11,450 bases of DNA from Dermatophilus congolensis (GCA_030538115.1 JAUNUP010000058.1:1-11450), one strand, 5' to 3'. Positions 1 to 7,560 are shown, counted from the first letter of the stretch. Notes: generated from the sequence alone by a model not told the origin. Program-made: numbers and translations.

Positions 1-27
1 GACCCGCGGCTCAGGCGACCACGCGTC

Positions 28-1719
28 TCAGCGGAGCGGAGCTCTCCAGCGCAGGAGGGTGCCGTCGGGGTGGCGGTTCGTCACGGCGAGGCTGCCGCGG
101 TGGTTACGGGCCCGCTCGGCGAGGTTGGCCAGGCCGCTGCGTTCGGCTCCGTCACCGATGCCGACACCGTCGTCCTGGATGACGACAAGCACCTCGTCCG
201 TCACCCGCACCACCACCGACGCGTCGCGGGCCTGCGAGTGCCGCACCATGTTCGACAGCCCCTCGCGCACCACCGCGAGCACTTCGAACTCCAGGTCGGG
301 CGGGATATCGCCCAGGCGCCCCTCCAGCGAGAGGTCGGGCACGAACCCGCACGCTGTGCCCGCCGCCGCGACGAGCTGCTCGATCTCGGGGCCGAGGCCG
401 CCCTCCGGAAGGTGCCGGTGCAGGCCCGTGATCGCCTCACGCAGCACCAGCACCGTCTCGTTGAGTTCGTCGACTGTGGCGTCGATACGCTCGCGTTCGG
501 GGTCCGCGCTGCGGCGACCCACCACCTGCAGTGCCAGACCGGCCGCGAAGAGGCGCTGGATGACGTGGTCGTGCATGTCGCGGGCGATGCGATCGCGGTC
601 TTCGAGCAGGGTCGCCCGTGCCCGTTGCCGCTGTGCCCGCCCCGACTCCAACGCCAGCCCCATACGCCCCGCGAACTCGGGCAGCATGTCCATCGTCTCG
701 AAGGCGGGTGAGCCCTGCTGCGTCGGCCACGCGAGGCTGATGAGGCCGATCTGCTCCTCGCCCACCGTGATCGGCACGACGAGTGCGGTCGCGGGCTCGC
801 GGATGCCGGTGATCTCGTGGATCTCGGTGAGCAACTCCCCCACATGATCGTCGCCGGGCATCTCCATGAGCGTCAACGGAACCCGGTGCCGCAGGGCGAG
901 CTGCCAGTTGTGACTACGCAACCGACGACCGATCGAGGACGACGTCGAGCCACCTGATCCGTCGGGTTGCGGCGCGGCGTCGGCCGCGTCTATGACCAAC
1001 TCTCCCGACTCGGCCCGCAACGCAACGAGGGCGAACGATGCCGCCCCCAGCTCGCGGGCCCGCTTCGCCATGCGCGCCAGCGCCGCGGATTCGTGCCGCC
1101 CCTCGAGCAGCGTCTGGGTGAGGTCGCCGACGGCAGCTGTCCAGCGGGCCTGGTTCTGCACCCGAGCGAACGTCTGCGCATTGTGGATCGCGGGCCCCGC
1201 GGCCGCGACGAGGGTGGTCAGCGCGCGCTCGTCCTCCGCCGTGAAGGGGCGCCCGTCGTGCCGCTCGGTGAGGTAGAGGATGCCGAAGACACGGTCGTCC
1301 ACCCGTATCGGCGTGCCCAGCATCGACGTCATGGGAGGGTGGCCGGGCGGAAATCCCACGGAGGCGGGGTGCTCACCGACCCGGTCGATACGTCGCGTGC
1401 GCGGGTCGGAGATGAGCAGCCCCAGCACGCCTTTGCCACGCGGCAGAGGCCCGATCGCCCGACGCTCCAGATCGCTGATCCCGTGCGTCACGAAGGCCGC
1501 CAGCTCGCGGCCCGTGATGTCGAGTACCCCGATCGCGCCGTATCGCGCCGACGTCACCTCGCAGGCCGCCTCCACGGTGCGCCGTAGCACGCTGTCGAGG
1601 TCGAGGTCGGCGACCAAGCCCGTGACGACCCGCAACATCCGCCGCAGCGTCGCCGCTTGCTCAGCGGTGTCCCGAGCGGGCTCACCGGCTGGAGGCGACG
1701 CGGAAGTGAAGGGGCTCAC
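28..1719 (-). CDS. devS: Cytosolic GAF-GAF sensor histidine kinase, DevS/DosS type
   Basis: Sensor kinase predicted to autophosphorylate and pass phosphate to the DevR-type regulator at 2404-3063. The protein is 563 aa from the GTG at 1719. An upstream in-frame ATG at 1956 would add 79 aa lying over the USP gene with no resemblance to a kinase, so it was rejected. The chosen GTG is 10 nt after the usp stop, but its ribosome site is weak. Domains: first GAF about residues 40-185, with the DevS-like stretch HPASVGFPPGHPPM (113-130 region) and FGILYLTERHDGRPF; second, weaker GAF about 205-360; HisKA_3 with RIARDMHDHVIQRLF, phospho-acceptor H383; HATPase with N490 (EGLSNMVRHS), DDGVGIG (516-522) and GLANLAERA. 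No membrane segments or signal peptide are visible, as in DosS. In the mycobacterial DosS/DosT family the first GAF binds heme and senses O2, NO or redox; the heme-ligand histidine is in the HPPM region as I recall, here H127. Ligand binding is inferred, not shown. Confidence 0.9.
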   Translation of the reverse strand: MSPFTSASPPAGEPARDTAEQAATLRRMLRVVTGLVADLDLDSVLRRTVEAACEVTSARYGAIGVLDITGRELAAFVTHGISDLERRAIGPLPRGKGVLGLLISDPRTRRIDRVGEHPASVGFPPGHPPMTSMLGTPIRVDDRVFGILYLTERHDGRPFTAEDERALTTLVAAAGPAIHNAQTFARVQNQARWTAAVGDLTQTLLEGRHESAALARMAKRARELGAASFALVALRAESGELVIDAADAAPQPDGSGGSTSSSIGRRLRSHNWQLALRHRVPLTLMEMPGDDHVGELLTEIHEITGIREPATALVVPITVGEEQIGLISLAWPTQQGSPAFETMDMLPEFAGRMGLALESGRAQRQRARATLLEDRDRIARDMHDHVIQRLFAAGLALQVVGRRSADPERERIDATVDELNETVLVLREAITGLHRHLPEGGLGPEIEQLVAAAGTACGFVPDLSLEGRLGDIPPDLEFEVLAVVREGLSNMVRHSQARDASVVVRVTDEVLVVIQDDGVGIGDGAERSGLANLAERARNHRGSLAVTNRHPDGTLLRWRAPLR

Positions 1720-1729
1720 GCGCTCAAGG

Positions 1730-2254
1730 TTACGAGGTGCGGCTACCCATCTGGGGCACGGATTCGGGCTCCGGAACAGGATCTCGCACCAGCAGCACAT
1801 CACACCGCGCCCGACGCTGGCAGTGGGCGGCCAGGCGATGCTCCGCATCTGTCGCGGTACCGAGCACCAGCACGGCTGCGTGCCGACTGCGCTCGACGAG
1901 CATGGTCTCGAGGTCGCTCGTCCCCTCGTCACCCGCTGCGGCCCCGCCGTCACCACCGCCAGGTGAGCCGTCGACCGCTCCGCTGTACTCCACGGACTCG
2001 AACGTCACGGGCAGTCGTGGGTATTCACGCAGCGCTCGGAGGGCGGCCGCAAACGTCGTCTCGTCCTCCGCCGCCCTGTCGGTACCGGAGACGCCGTGCA
2101 CCTGCACGAAGCGCAGGCGTGCGCCCCGCCCGGTGGCCTCCCGCACGGCGGCACGAGCCACCGCAGTGACCGACTCCCCCGGAAACAGGGCGACGATCAC
2201 GTCGGGGATGGGACCTCCGCCCCAAGTGGCGATATCCCACTTGTTCGACGACAT
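1730..2254 (-). CDS. Universal stress protein-like small protein between devR and devS
   Basis: A 174-aa protein with an UspA-like fold signature: an N-terminal strand/helix unit PDVIVALFPGES...VARAAVREA (residues 17-40), strand RLRFVQVHG (47-54), and a C-terminal half SRHAAVLVLGTATDAEHR...CDVLLVRD (123-158). The ATP-binding motif G-2X-G-9X-G(S/T) usual after the VLVLG strand is missing, so it is probably a non-nucleotide-binding USP. A glycine/alanine-rich insertion (SGAVDGSPGGGDGGAAAGDE, 91-110) precedes the C-terminal helix. The ATG at 2254 has only a weak purine stretch (GGGGAAAG) upstream; leaderless translation is possible. The gene lies 10 nt before devS and downstream of a DevR-like box, so usp-devS is probably one transcript. 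In M. tuberculosis a USP (Rv3134c) also accompanies devR-devS, but it precedes devR. Biochemical role unknown. Confidence 0.8.
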   Translation of the reverse strand: MSSNKWDIATWGGGPIPDVIVALFPGESVTAVARAAVREATGRGARLRFVQVHGVSGTDRAAEDETTFAAALRALREYPRLPVTFESVEYSGAVDGSPGGGDGGAAAGDEGTSDLETMLVERSRHAAVLVLGTATDAEHRLAAHCQRRARCDVLLVRDPVPEPESVPQMGSRTS

Positions 2255-2266
2255 ACGTACAGGCTT
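2255..2266 (-). promoter_or_regulatory. Possible -10 region of usp-devS, leaderless
   Basis: Read on the minus strand, AAGCCT occupies 2266-2261 and keeps the A at its second and T at its sixth position, the two most conserved bases of an actinobacterial -10 box. Six bases (GTACGT) separate it from the ATG at 2254, so transcription could begin at the A of the start codon. No good -35 hexamer is seen; that position is taken by the DevR-like box at 2290-2303, as expected for an activator-dependent promoter. The hexamer alone is weak evidence. Confidence 0.3.
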
Positions 2267-2289
2267 TCCCCGACCGGAGGGGTGGAGCA

Positions 2290-2303
2290 GGGCCCTAGGT
2301 CCC
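2290..2303 (-). promoter_or_regulatory. Candidate DevR/DosR operator upstream of usp-devS
   Basis: The minus strand reads GGGACCTAGGGCCC. Against the mycobacterial DosR core GGGACTWWAGTCCC it matches 11 of 14 positions, including all six outer G/C bases and the GGGAC half-site. Its centre (2296.5) is exactly 42.5 nt upstream of the usp ATG, which would overlap the -35 position if the mRNA is leaderless. The adjacent regulator keeps the DosR DNA-contact residues, which supports autoregulation. Binding is inferred from sequence only. Confidence 0.6.
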
Positions 2304-2403
2304 GCCGACCGAGCCGTGACCCTGTTCTTCTCGACATCGGATACCGGGCTCGCTCACCAGCGCAGACTCGGCTAGTGAAGGCGGCGCGGTTGCCGTGGGC
2401 CGT

Positions 2404-3063
2404 TCACGAGCGCAGTTCGTCGGCGTGGGTGGCGGCGAAGACGGCCGCCTGCGTGCGTCGCTCCATCCCCAGTTTCGCGAGGATCGCGGTGATGTAGTTC
2501 TTCACGGTCTTCTCGGCGAGAAAGAGCTCGGCGCCGATCTGCCGGTTCGTCATGCCCTCGGCCACGCGCCGCAGGATCCGCCGTTCCTGCGGCGTCAGGC
2601 TGCGCAGCCGCGGGTCGGAGCTCGGCGACCCGATGTCCTCGACCACACGCTCGGCCGCCCGGTCGGGAAGCAGGCTTTCACCTGCGGCGACCCGCCGGAT
2701 GTCGTCGATGAGCGCCTCTCCGCGGATGTCTTTGAGCCGGTACCCGGAGGCGCCCGCGAGCACGGCCGCGATGAGCGCCTGTTCGTCGTCGAACGACGTG
2801 AGGATGAGCGCCTTGATCCTCGGGTCGACGGCACGCACGTTGCGGCAGACGTCGATACCGGAGCCGTCGGGTAGTCGCGCGTCGAGCAGCGCCACGTCGG
2901 GCTGCAGCGCCGGGATGCGTCGGGTCGCCTCCTCCGCAGAGGCGGACTCGCCGACCACCTCGATGTCGTCCTCCAGTTCGAGCAGCTCGCGCAGGCCGCG
3001 CCGCACGATCTCGTGGTCGTCCACGAGGTAGACGCGAACCTTGGGTGCCTCGCCACTTACCAT
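2404..3063 (-). CDS. devR: NarL/FixJ-family response regulator, DevR/DosR type
   Basis: A 219-aa DNA-binding response regulator, expected partner of the DevS-type kinase at 28-1719. Receiver domain about residues 8-125: acidic pair D15/D16 (LVDDHE), phospho-acceptor D61 (LLDARLPDG), T89 (ILTSF), K111 (YRLKDI). LuxR-type helix-turn-helix about 154-212, with LTPQERRIL and the strongly DevR-like FLAEKTVKNY...AKLGMERRTQAAVFA. K185, K188 and N189 correspond to the DosR DNA contacts K179, K182 and N183; T204 corresponds to DosR T198, a PknH phosphorylation site in M. tuberculosis. The ATG at 3063 is preceded by AGGAAG with 7-nt spacing, inside glnE, and the gene overlaps the glnE stop by 7 nt, so translation is probably coupled to glnE. 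It is separated from usp-devS by 149 nt holding a DevR-like box. Family assignment is strong; stimulus is inferred. Confidence 0.92.
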   Translation of the reverse strand: MVSGEAPKVRVYLVDDHEIVRRGLRELLELEDDIEVVGESASAEEATRRIPALQPDVALLDARLPDGSGIDVCRNVRAVDPRIKALILTSFDDEQALIAAVLAGASGYRLKDIRGEALIDDIRRVAAGESLLPDRAAERVVEDIGSPSSDPRLRSLTPQERRILRRVAEGMTNRQIGAELFLAEKTVKNYITAILAKLGMERRTQAAVFAATHADELRS

Positions 3064-6059
3064 GTGGAGTCTTCCTGTCCGTAGAAGAGCCTGCTCATCA
3101 CTTCGCGGGCATGCCGGGCGAGTTTGAGGTACCGCTCCACCACCATCGCACCGTTGCCCGGACCCCAGCCGAGGATTCGGGCGACAGCCTCTCCGTCACG
3201 GATGTCGGCCGGCACGGAGTCGGAGGGACGGCCACGCCACAACAGCACCGCGTCGCGCATGAGAGTGGCAGTCTCCCACGCCTCGGCCAGCGCGACTGCA
3301 TCGTCCTGCTCGATGAGTCCGACCTCCACGCACACGCGCAGCGCGTCGAGCGTGCGGGTCGTGCGCAGCCCCGGGTACTCGTGGGCGTGCCGCATCTGGG
3401 CGAGCTGCACCGTCCATTCCACGTCGGAGAGTCCGCCGCGGCCGAGCTTGAAATGCCGCTTCGGGTCGGCGCCGCGGGGCAGCCGTTCGCCCTCCATGCG
3501 GGCTTTGAGCCGACGCACTTCTTTGACCTGGGTCTCGGTGAGTCCGTCTGCGGGCCAGCGGAGGGCGTTGACGAGCAGCATGAACTCCGCGCCCAGGTCT
3601 TCGTCGCCTGCGCACGGGCGAGCGCGCAGCAGCGCCTGCTGCTCCCACGTGACGGCCCAGCGGGAGAAGTACGCCGCGTACCCCTCGACCGTGCGGCTCA
3701 GCGGCCCGGCCTTGCCCTCGGGGCGCAGGTCCATGTCGAAACCGAGCGTCGGGTCGGGGCCGGGCGCACGCAGGAGGCTGCGCATGTGCTGGATGATCTC
3801 TTTGGCCGCAGCCGCCGCCACATCTTCGGCGACGCCCTCGCGGGCACGGTGCACGGCGATGACATCCGCATCGGAGCCGTATCCGCACTCCCGGCCACCG
3901 AGGCGACCCATCGCGATGATCGTGATGTCGACCGGCAGGCCACCGTTCGACTCCTCGTACGTGCGGTTGGCGATGTCGAGCGTCGACTGGATCATCGCGT
4001 CGTTGAGTGCGGTGAGGCCGATCATCGCCTCGTCGGCGTCGATCGTGCGGACGAGGTCGGCCAGGGCGGTGCGGAACAACTCGGTGCGCCTGATGACACG
4101 AGCCGCGTGCATCGCCTCCGACGGATCGGGGTAGCGCCGCAGAGCCGCACGCATGGTCGCCAGCACGGAGTCGTGGTCTCGCGGCTTCACGTCGTCGCCG
4201 TCGGCGAGGATCTGCGCGGCCTCGGGCGCTTGCTCCAGCAGCGTCACGGCGTAGCGGCTGCGCGCCAGCACCATCGCGAGCCGGTGCGCGGCCTCGCCCT
4301 CGTCGCGCAGCATCTTGAGGTACCACGGTGTGCGGCCGAGCGATTCGCTGATCCGCCGAAACGCGAGCAGACCCGCGTCGGGGTCGACCTCCTCCGCGAA
4401 CCAGCCGAGCATCACCGGCAGCAGCGTGCGCTGGATGGCGGCCGTGCGGCTGACGCCGCTGGTCAGCGCCTCCATGTGCCGCAGGGCTGCGTTGGGATCG
4501 CGGAAGCCCAAGGCCGCGAGCCGTGCCTTCGCCGCGTCGGGCGTGAGGCGCGCCTCGTCGGGAGACAGGCTCGCCACCGCCGACAGAAGCGGCCGGTAGA
4601 ACAACAGCTTGTGGATCTGCCGCACCGTGCGCTTGTGCTCCTGCCACCGCCCCACGAGTGCCTCGGCCGGAGTCGCATCGCCCGGCGCGTAGTGCAGCGA
4701 CCGCCCCAGCCGGTGCAGATCGGCCTCCGCCGTCGGCATGAGGTGGGTGCGCTTCATCTTGAAGAACTGCACCCGGTGCTCGACGGAGCGGAGAAAGCGG
4801 TATGCCTCGGAGAGGGCGGCCGCGTCGTCACGGCCGACGTACCCGCCCGCAGAAAGTGCCTTGAGTGCTTTGAGCGTGTTCGGCGACCGCAGCTCGGGGT
4901 CGAGACGTCCGTGCACGAGTTGCAGCAACTGCACCGAGAACTCCACGTCGCGCAGCCCGCCGGGGCCGAGCTTGAGCTGCCGGTCGACCTCGCTGGGCGG
5001 GATGTGCTTCTCGACCCGGGTGCGCATGGCCTGCACGTCGGTGACGAAGTTCTCGCGCCCGGCCGCCTCCCACACGAACGGCGAGATCGCCTCGATGTAG
5101 GCCGCCCCGACCTCCGGGTCGCCGGCGATGTGCCGGGCCTTGAGGAGGGCCTGGAATTCCCAGGTCTTGGCCCAGCGGGTGTAGTACCGCTGGTGGCTGG
5201 CGACCGTGCGCACGAGCGGCCCCTGCTTGCCCTCGGGCCGCAGCGCCGGGTCGACCTGCCACAAGGCCCCCTCGGCCGTGTGCGAGGCGCAGGCACGCAT
5301 GAGGGTGCTCGCGAGCTGGGTGGCGGCCTCGATCGAGTCCTCCTCGCTGACTCGCGCGCTCGGCTCCGGCGGCTCGGCAACGAAAATGACGTCGACGTCG
5401 GAGATGTAGTTGAGTTCGCGTCCGCCGCACTTGCCCATCGCGATGACGGCCAGGCGGGTCTTCGTGGCCGCCTGGGGATGCTCCTCCTGTGCGATGAGCA
5501 GGGCCGCTTCGAGGGCCGCCCCCGCGAGGTCGGCGAGTGCGGCCGCCGTGCCGGGCAGTGTCTCTGTGGGCTCGGCCGAGGTGACGTCTGCGGCCAGGAT
5601 GCCGAGCAGTTGCTCGCGGTAGCCGATGCGCAGGGCGTCGAATGCGCTGACGTCGCCGCGCTCCGACGCCGACACCGCGCGGGTCAAGTGCGCCACTCTC
5701 TCTGCCGGCCCCATCGGCACCGCGTCGGTCACGGCCCGCAGGTGTTCGGGGTGCCGTGCGAGGTGGTCGCCGAGCGTCGCGGATTCGCCGAGAACCCCCA
5801 GAAGACGCGCGCGACGCGACGACTCCCGGCTCAACAGCCGGTCGAGATCCGCACTACGACCGGCGGATTCGATGAACCGCACCAAGGCTCTGATCGCCAG
5901 GTCGGGCGACGCGGTCGCGGCGATACCGCGCAGCAGCGACCCGTCGGGCTCGGCCAGGCCCTCGAGCTCCGCGGACTCGGCAAACCGAGCAGACCCGCCC
6001 GCGTCGGTGAACCCGGCTCTGGCGAACCAGGCCGAGGATGACGTGACGCGTCGAATCAT
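3057..6059 (-). CDS. glnE: Bifunctional glutamine synthetase adenylyltransferase/deadenylase
   Basis: GlnE attaches AMP to, and removes it from, a tyrosine of type I glutamine synthetase, setting GS activity to nitrogen status. The 1000-aa protein has the expected two nucleotidyltransferase halves: the N-terminal deadenylase motif MGKCGGRELNYISDVDVIF (about 208-226, metal ligands D221/D223) and the C-terminal adenylyltransferase motif MGRLGGRECGYGSDADVI (D730/D732). Each is followed by its repeated partner segments (LRPEGKQGPL and LRPEGKAGPL; KLGPGGLRDVEFSVQLLQL and KLGRGGLSDVEWTVQLAQM). Length is typical of actinobacterial GlnE. The ATG at 6059 is 4 nt after the glnA2 stop with no clear ribosome site, suggesting translational coupling; the stop overlaps devR. 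glnE also sits beside glnA2 in M. tuberculosis. The likely substrate, GlnA1, is not in this window. Confidence 0.97.
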   Translation of the reverse strand: MIRRVTSSSAWFARAGFTDAGGSARFAESAELEGLAEPDGSLLRGIAATASPDLAIRALVRFIESAGRSADLDRLLSRESSRRARLLGVLGESATLGDHLARHPEHLRAVTDAVPMGPAERVAHLTRAVSASERGDVSAFDALRIGYREQLLGILAADVTSAEPTETLPGTAAALADLAGAALEAALLIAQEEHPQAATKTRLAVIAMGKCGGRELNYISDVDVIFVAEPPEPSARVSEEDSIEAATQLASTLMRACASHTAEGALWQVDPALRPEGKQGPLVRTVASHQRYYTRWAKTWEFQALLKARHIAGDPEVGAAYIEAISPFVWEAAGRENFVTDVQAMRTRVEKHIPPSEVDRQLKLGPGGLRDVEFSVQLLQLVHGRLDPELRSPNTLKALKALSAGGYVGRDDAAALSEAYRFLRSVEHRVQFFKMKRTHLMPTAEADLHRLGRSLHYAPGDATPAEALVGRWQEHKRTVRQIHKLLFYRPLLSAVASLSPDEARLTPDAAKARLAALGFRDPNAALRHMEALTSGVSRTAAIQRTLLPVMLGWFAEEVDPDAGLLAFRRISESLGRTPWYLKMLRDEGEAAHRLAMVLARSRYAVTLLEQAPEAAQILADGDDVKPRDHDSVLATMRAALRRYPDPSEAMHAARVIRRTELFRTALADLVRTIDADEAMIGLTALNDAMIQSTLDIANRTYEESNGGLPVDITIIAMGRLGGRECGYGSDADVIAVHRAREGVAEDVAAAAAKEIIQHMRSLLRAPGPDPTLGFDMDLRPEGKAGPLSRTVEGYAAYFSRWAVTWEQQALLRARPCAGDEDLGAEFMLLVNALRWPADGLTETQVKEVRRLKARMEGERLPRGADPKRHFKLGRGGLSDVEWTVQLAQMRHAHEYPGLRTTRTLDALRVCVEVGLIEQDDAVALAEAWETATLMRDAVLLWRGRPSDSVPADIRDGEAVARILGWGPGNGAMVVERYLKLARHAREVMSRLFYGQEDSTW
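3071..3076 (-). promoter_or_regulatory. Ribosome binding site of devR inside the glnE 3' end
   Basis: AGGAAG on the minus strand, 7 nt before the devR ATG at 3063 and inside the last codons of glnE. It fixes the devR start and allows re-initiation by ribosomes finishing glnE. Confidence 0.65.
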
Positions 6060-6063
6060 CGGA

Positions 6064-7398
6064 TCAGTCGCTGAAGAACTGGCCGAGTTCGAACGGGCTC
6101 ACCTGGGCGCGGTAGGCGTCCCATTCGCGACGCTTGTTGCGCAGCACCGCGTCGAAGACGTGCTCGCCGAGCACCTCCGCGACGAAATCGCTGCGCTCCA
6201 TCGCCTGCACGGCCTCGCTCAGCGACTCGGGCAACGCCTTGATGCCCATCGCGAACCGCTCCTGGGCCGTGAGCTGCCAGACGTCGTCCTCCGCCTCCTC
6301 AGGCAGCGGGTACTCCTCTTCGATGCCCTTGAGGCCGGCCGCGAGGATCACGGCATAGGCGAGGTAGGGGTTCGCCGCCGAGTCGATCGTGCGGATCTCG
6401 ATGCGCGTGCTCGCCTCCTTCGTGGGTTTGTACATGGGCACGCGGAGCATGGCACTGGAGTTGTTGTGCCCCCAGCACAGGTGCGCGGGCGCCTCTGCAC
6501 CGCCCCAGAGGCGCTTGTAGGAGTTGACCCACTGGTTCGTGATCGCACTGATCTCAGGTCCGTGACGCAGCAGCCCGGCCATGAAATAGCGGGCCGTGTT
6601 CGAGAGCTGGTACGGCGCCCCCGCCTCGTAGAAGGCGTTGCGTTCGCCCTCGAAGAGCGACAGGTGCGTGTGCATACCCGAACCCGGCTCGTCGGCCAGC
6701 GGCTTGGGCATGAACGAGGCGACGCAGCCGAGCTCCATCGCGATCTCGGAGACGACCGTGCGGAAAGTCATGATGTTGTCGGCCGTGGTCAACGCGTCGG
6801 CCGAGCGCAGGTCGATCTCGTTCTGCCCCGGGCCGGATTCGTGGTGGCTGAACTCCACCGAGATGCCCATCTGTTCGAGCAGTTGGATGACGGTGCGCCT
6901 GAAATCTTGGCCGAGGCCGTGCGCGACGTGGTCGAAGTACCCGGAGCGGTCCACCGGCACGAGCGGCTCGTTCGGCGATGTCCGTGGCCTGAACAGGTAG
7001 AACTCGATCTCCGGATGCGTATAGAACGTGAACCCCATGTCGGCGGCCTTGCCGAGCGTGCGCCGCAGCACGAACCGGGGGTCGGCGTAGCTCGCCGTGC
7101 CGTCGGGCATGAGGATGTCGGCGAACATGCGACCCGTGCTCGGCGCGTGCCCACGCCACGGCAGAATCTGGAAGCTGCTCGGGTCGGGCTTGACGAGCAT
7201 GTCGGCCTCGGTCACGCGCGTGAATCCCTCGATCGCGCTGCCGTCGAAGCCGATGCCCTCTTCGAACGCCGACTCGAGTTCGGCCGGGGCGATGGCGACC
7301 GACTTCAACGTGCCGAGCACATCCGTGAACCACAGGCGAATGAACCGAACGTTGCGCTCCTCGACCGAACGGAGCACGAACTCCTCTTGGCGATCCAT
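6064..7398 (-). CDS. glnA2: Glutamine synthetase, GlnA2 type (not adenylylatable)
   Basis: A type I glutamine synthetase paralogue: ATP-dependent amidation of glutamate, or of a related amine/glutamyl substrate as some actinobacterial GlnA-like enzymes do. The 444-aa protein begins MDRQEEFVLRSVEERNVRF, matching M. tuberculosis GlnA2; in-frame ATGs at 7446 and 7416 are upstream but less likely. GS motifs: GFDGSAIEGF (50-59), metal ligands E130/E132 in HPEIEF, E187/E194 in HHESGPGQNEIDL, H243 in GSGMHTHLSL, NSYKRLWGG (292-300), RIEIRTIDSAANPYL (332-346). The adenylylation-site tyrosine (NLYDLPPEE in E. coli) is replaced by W374 in DDVWQLTAQE, so GlnE should not modify it; M. tuberculosis GlnA2 also has Trp here. 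First gene of a probable glnA2-glnE-devR operon. The GlnA2 assignment is firm; the physiological substrate is less certain. Confidence 0.96.
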   Translation of the reverse strand: MDRQEEFVLRSVEERNVRFIRLWFTDVLGTLKSVAIAPAELESAFEEGIGFDGSAIEGFTRVTEADMLVKPDPSSFQILPWRGHAPSTGRMFADILMPDGTASYADPRFVLRRTLGKAADMGFTFYTHPEIEFYLFRPRTSPNEPLVPVDRSGYFDHVAHGLGQDFRRTVIQLLEQMGISVEFSHHESGPGQNEIDLRSADALTTADNIMTFRTVVSEIAMELGCVASFMPKPLADEPGSGMHTHLSLFEGERNAFYEAGAPYQLSNTARYFMAGLLRHGPEISAITNQWVNSYKRLWGGAEAPAHLCWGHNNSSAMLRVPMYKPTKEASTRIEIRTIDSAANPYLAYAVILAAGLKGIEEEYPLPEEAEDDVWQLTAQERFAMGIKALPESLSEAVQAMERSDFVAEVLGEHVFDAVLRNKRREWDAYRAQVSPFELGQFFSD

Positions 7399-7404
7399 GC
7401 ACCG

Positions 7405-7433
7405 ATAGTGCCTCATCGCACCCCCGGAGTCGG
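7405..7433 (-). promoter_or_regulatory. Possible glnA2 promoter, leaderless
   Basis: On the minus strand CCGACT (7433-7428) and CACTAT (7410-7405) are separated by 17 nt. CACTAT keeps the key A and T of a -10 box, and CCGACT shares only the central GAC with TTGACA. Six bases then lead to the ATG at 7398, so the transcript could be leaderless; no good Shine-Dalgarno sequence is present. Weak consensus, so tentative. Confidence 0.3.
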
Positions 7434-7550
7434 CCACCGGGGCCACAGGTTCGCACGCAACACGCCCGCTAGGTGGACTCGATCACGCCCGCCGGGAGAG
7501 ACATGACGAGGCCGCTTCTCGACCTCCCGCGCGCCCCTACGCCTCAGGAG

Positions 7551-7560
7551 TACCGCGGTA
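7551..7560. repeat. Perfect 10-bp palindrome in the glnA2/SRPBCC divergent region
   Basis: TACCGCGGTA is a perfect palindrome lying between the two divergent genes, 33 bp left of the second DevR-like box. It could be half of a regulator site for either gene. No matching second copy or known operator was recognised, and a palindrome of this size may occur by chance. Confidence 0.25.

Noticed and set aside
1720..1956. N-terminal 79-aa extension of the histidine kinase from an upstream ATG
   Set aside because: It overlaps most of the C-terminal half of the USP gene, is rich in Cys/Trp/Pro and unlike any kinase; the GTG at 1719 fits the operon spacing.
3045..6041. 998-aa open frame on the plus strand opposite glnE
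   Set aside because: It mirrors glnE codon bias in high-GC DNA: rich in Arg, His and Val, with no domain recognised, while glnE in the same DNA has full catalytic motifs.
7450..7470. GTTGC/GAAC half-sites upstream of glnA2 resembling a GlnR site
   Set aside because: Spacing and bases do not fit the GTnAC-N6-GnAAC pattern well enough to call a GlnR operator.
5626..7506. 626-aa plus-strand frame opposite glnE/glnA2
   Set aside because: Antisense shadow; low-complexity Arg/His-rich translation with no family motif, spanning two real genes.
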